A stretch of 64,000 bases of DNA from positions 1 to 64,000 of the forward strand of contig NZ_JBDSQX010000019.1 in the NCBI RefSeq assembly GCF_039929605.1. Direction: 5' to 3'. A model generated the notes under the pieces. That model was not told where the DNA came from. It worked only from the letters and a program-made list of their open reading frames with translations, and made no database searches. Positions 62,272 to 64,000 of this stretch are shown one piece after another (the stretch's first letter is position 1; each line of letters starts with the position of its first letter). The position numbers and the translations under genes are program-made. This DNA comes from Pelomonas sp039929605 (GTDB taxonomy: Bacteria; Pseudomonadota; Gammaproteobacteria; Burkholderiales; Burkholderiaceae_C).

Positions 62272-62424
62272 TCAGTACATGGGCTTACATCCCGACAACT
62301 CGATGGATTGGGGTGGCAGCTTCAGCACCAGGCCTTGCGGGCCGGGCTTCGCGGAGAACAGTGCCGGCACGACGGCCTGCGGCTGCTGGAATATGTTGTG
62401 GGTGAGGCGCACGGTGAAGATCAG
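62272..62424 (-). pseudogene. Second orphaned C-terminal fragment, directly after the GH43 stop
   Basis: Immediately after the GH43 stop, in another frame, 50 codons read LIFTVRLTHNIFQQPQ, then AVVPALFSAKPGPQGLVLKL and end PPQSIELSGCKPMY. The LKLPPQSIEL-type ending is that of the terminal beta-sandwich of arabinofuranosidase/xylosidase-like glycosidases (GH51/GH30/GH39 style). It has no start and abuts GH43, so it is probably the remainder of a gene removed by deletion. The exact family is inference. Confidence 0.5.
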
Positions 62425-64000
62425 CGGGAGCTTCCGGTTGGCCCGATGCGGTAGTAGTCAAAGTCCACACGGCCGCCGGCGGTCTTGGTCGAATAGAAGA
62501 AGAGGCCGTAGCGATAACCCATGAAGTGCGTTGGGTAGGAATAGGTCAAGCGCGAGGGGCGTCCGATGGGTGTCCAGGATTTGCCGTCGAGGCTGTAGGA
62601 GAAGCGGGCGACCTCGGGTGCGGGATCAAACTCGCTTTCGACCTTGAGGTGAACGGTTTTGCCAGACAGGGGAATGGACGCGATTTCCTCTGGCTTATCG
62701 GAGTCGGCGCTCACCATGACGAGCGACCTGACGCCGTCGGTCATCCTGACGCCGACAAAACCGTACTGTTTCTGGAAGACCGTGAGGCCGGCCACATCGC
62801 CGTTTTTCATGCCGCTCACATCGATGCTTGTCGTGGCGGAACTGGCAGGGCCAAAGGTGCGCTGGGTGAGGGTATTCGTCGCCTCGGGCAGCGTGGAAAC
62901 GATTCGGCTGGTCATGAGGCTCAGGTAGCCCGGACGCTTGGTGAGCGACCAGTCATTGGGCCGCGGGTTGTGATTCCATTGCCAGGCGAGGGGCAGTGCA
63001 GGGTCGCCGGGCTGGCGGTCGAATTCGTCAGAGGCGACGATGCCCGAGGCGCCGGAGACGCCCTGCACGCCTGCGGGAATGTCGAGCGTCATGGGCACTT
63101 TGCCGTTGTCGCCGAGCACCGGCCAGCCGTCCTTCCAGGTCACGGGGACGAGGTAGGGAATGCGACCGACGGCACCGTTGCCCTTGAAGAGATAGGCAAA
63201 CCATTTGCCGTCCGGGGTGTCGATGAGGCCGCCCTGGGCGATACCGCGGTCATCGAGCGCGATGCGACCCTCGTAGGGCCCGTCGATGGTGTCGGCGCGG
63301 TGGACGATGACGCTGGGCGCCCAGCGGCTCCCGGGCGAGGCGATGTTGAAGAGGTAGTAGCGGCCGTTGATCTTGGAAAGATGCGAGCCCTCGCCATTGA
63401 GCCCGCCCAGGTCGGAGCCGAAGATGGTGTTGACGTTTTCGATGAGGACCTTGTTCACACCGCCCGGCTTGATGCCGGAGAGATCGGATTTCAGTTCGAC
63501 GAGCGTGATGCGACCGCCGCCGTAAACCATGTAGACGCGACCGTCGTCGTCGAAGAACAGGCTGTGGTCATGCAGCACGGGCTCGAAACTCGTCTCTTTC
63601 CACGGGCCGCGCTCGGGATCGCGCGTGCTGAAGATATGGGTGCGTCCGCTCGTGTAGGAGAAGGTCGAGGCATAGAACACGCCGTCGTGGTAACGCAGGC
63701 TGGGGGCCCAGGAGCCGGCAGCGTAGGCGTTCTTGCCGTTTTCCAGGCGCAGAGCGTCGTTGTCGGCAAGGGTGTCATAGGCGTAGGAGGCCATGCGCCA
63801 GTTGACGAGGTCCGTCGACTTCATGATCGGCAGGCCCGGGCTCATGTGCATCGTCGTGCTGCTCATGTAGTAGGTTTTTCCTACTCGGATGATGGCGATG
63901 TCCGGGACGTCGGCCCAGATCAGAGGGTTGTGGGCAAGGCCCACCTGCGCCTCCTGGCGGGCCGGTGCCGCAGAAACGGGCTCTGACATGACGGCGGTGA
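62421..64000 (-). CDS. GH43-family glycosidase (beta-xylosidase/arabinofuranosidase-like), 5' end at or beyond window edge
   Basis: At least 522 residues. An ATG at 63989 is possible, but upstream codons continue open to the edge, and the segment SEPVSAAPARQ looks like the end of a signal peptide, so the true start is probably outside. Five-bladed propeller residues: general base Asp in NPLIWADVPDIAII, the pKa-modulating Asp in LHDHSLFFDDDG and general acid Glu in GLNGEGSHLSKINGRYYL. The last 190 residues (from DEFDRQPGDPALPLAWQWNHNP) are the GH43 C-terminal beta-sandwich. It trims xylose or arabinose from hemicellulose and lies upstream of GH5 in the same direction. Confidence 0.92.
   Translation of the reverse strand, partial: TAVMSEPVSAAPARQEAQVGLAHNPLIWADVPDIAIIRVGKTYYMSSTTMHMSPGLPIMKSTDLVNWRMASYAYDTLADNDALRLENGKNAYAAGSWAPSLRYHDGVFYASTFSYTSGRTHIFSTRDPERGPWKETSFEPVLHDHSLFFDDDGRVYMVYGGGRITLVELKSDLSGIKPGGVNKVLIENVNTIFGSDLGGLNGEGSHLSKINGRYYLFNIASPGSRWAPSVIVHRADTIDGPYEGRIALDDRGIAQGGLIDTPDGKWFAYLFKGNGAVGRIPYLVPVTWKDGWPVLGDNGKVPMTLDIPAGVQGVSGASGIVASDEFDRQPGDPALPLAWQWNHNPRPNDWSLTKRPGYLSLMTSRIVSTLPEATNTLTQRTFGPASSATTSIDVSGMKNGDVAGLTVFQKQYGFVGVRMTDGVRSLVMVSADSDKPEEIASIPLSGKTVHLKVESEFDPAPEVARFSYSLDGKSWTPIGRPSRLTYSYPTHFMGYRYGLFFYSTKTAGGRVDFDYYRIGPTGSSR

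Overview
This window is high-GC chromosomal DNA from a betaproteobacterium. Several features point to Burkholderiales, probably the Roseateles/Mitsuaria/Rubrivivax neighbourhood: complete branched-chain amino-acid type ABC operons, PEP-CTERM secreted proteins, four-base stop/start overlaps within operons, and a mix of ubiquinone biosynthesis genes with secreted hydrolases. I infer this placement from gene content; no marker gene such as rRNA is present.

Layout. 1-5 kb: a livG(partial)-livF-substrate binding protein-livH-livM uptake operon, interrupted by a 500-bp inverted repeat and by a CACAGAG-type palindrome. 4.9-7 kb: an EamA exporter and an AraC regulator, divergently transcribed. 7.1-22.5 kb: a very large bacterial alpha-2-macroglobulin gene and pbpC (PBP1C). 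These are usually adjacent but here are separated by about 8 kb of accessory DNA holding three toxin-antitoxin modules, an AT-richer orphan gene, a decayed copy of the macroglobulin 3' end, and a DUF4331/PEP-CTERM operon. 22.5-26.3 kb: small periplasmic and regulatory proteins, including a membrane-tethered coiled-coil protein ending in a receiver domain and a TPR-GFA fusion. 26.5-31.8 kb: an internally deleted sdhB remnant, a quinol nitric oxide reductase, and a copA-cueR copper pair with a MerR-type promoter. 31.8-42.5 kb: mostly single genes (DUF2145, YCII, GST, ubiA, S41 protease, Gfo/Idh/MocA, HPP-CBS, ubiC, proC). 42.5-51 kb: a CadC-like TPR regulator divergent from an operon of two PEP-CTERM proteins and a small protein with caspase-like His/Cys motifs. 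51-53 kb: an ABC exporter. 53.3-57.5 kb: a compact three-gene operon resembling a restriction-modification or defence system (HTH protein, 1001-residue N6-methylase, PD-(D/E)XK-like nuclease) with a perfect dyad in front of its first gene. 57.5-64 kb: an orphan DUF433 gene and a hemicellulose locus (GH43, GH5, GH39) that is visibly decaying, with an amber stop in GH39 and two orphaned protein tails.

The most interesting items are the three-gene methylase/nuclease operon with its dyad, the macroglobulin-pbpC pair split by toxin-antitoxin modules together with a macroglobulin remnant, the PEP-CTERM/caspase-like operon under a CadC-TPR regulator, and the eroding glycosidase cluster. All functions are assigned by reading motifs; no database search was run.
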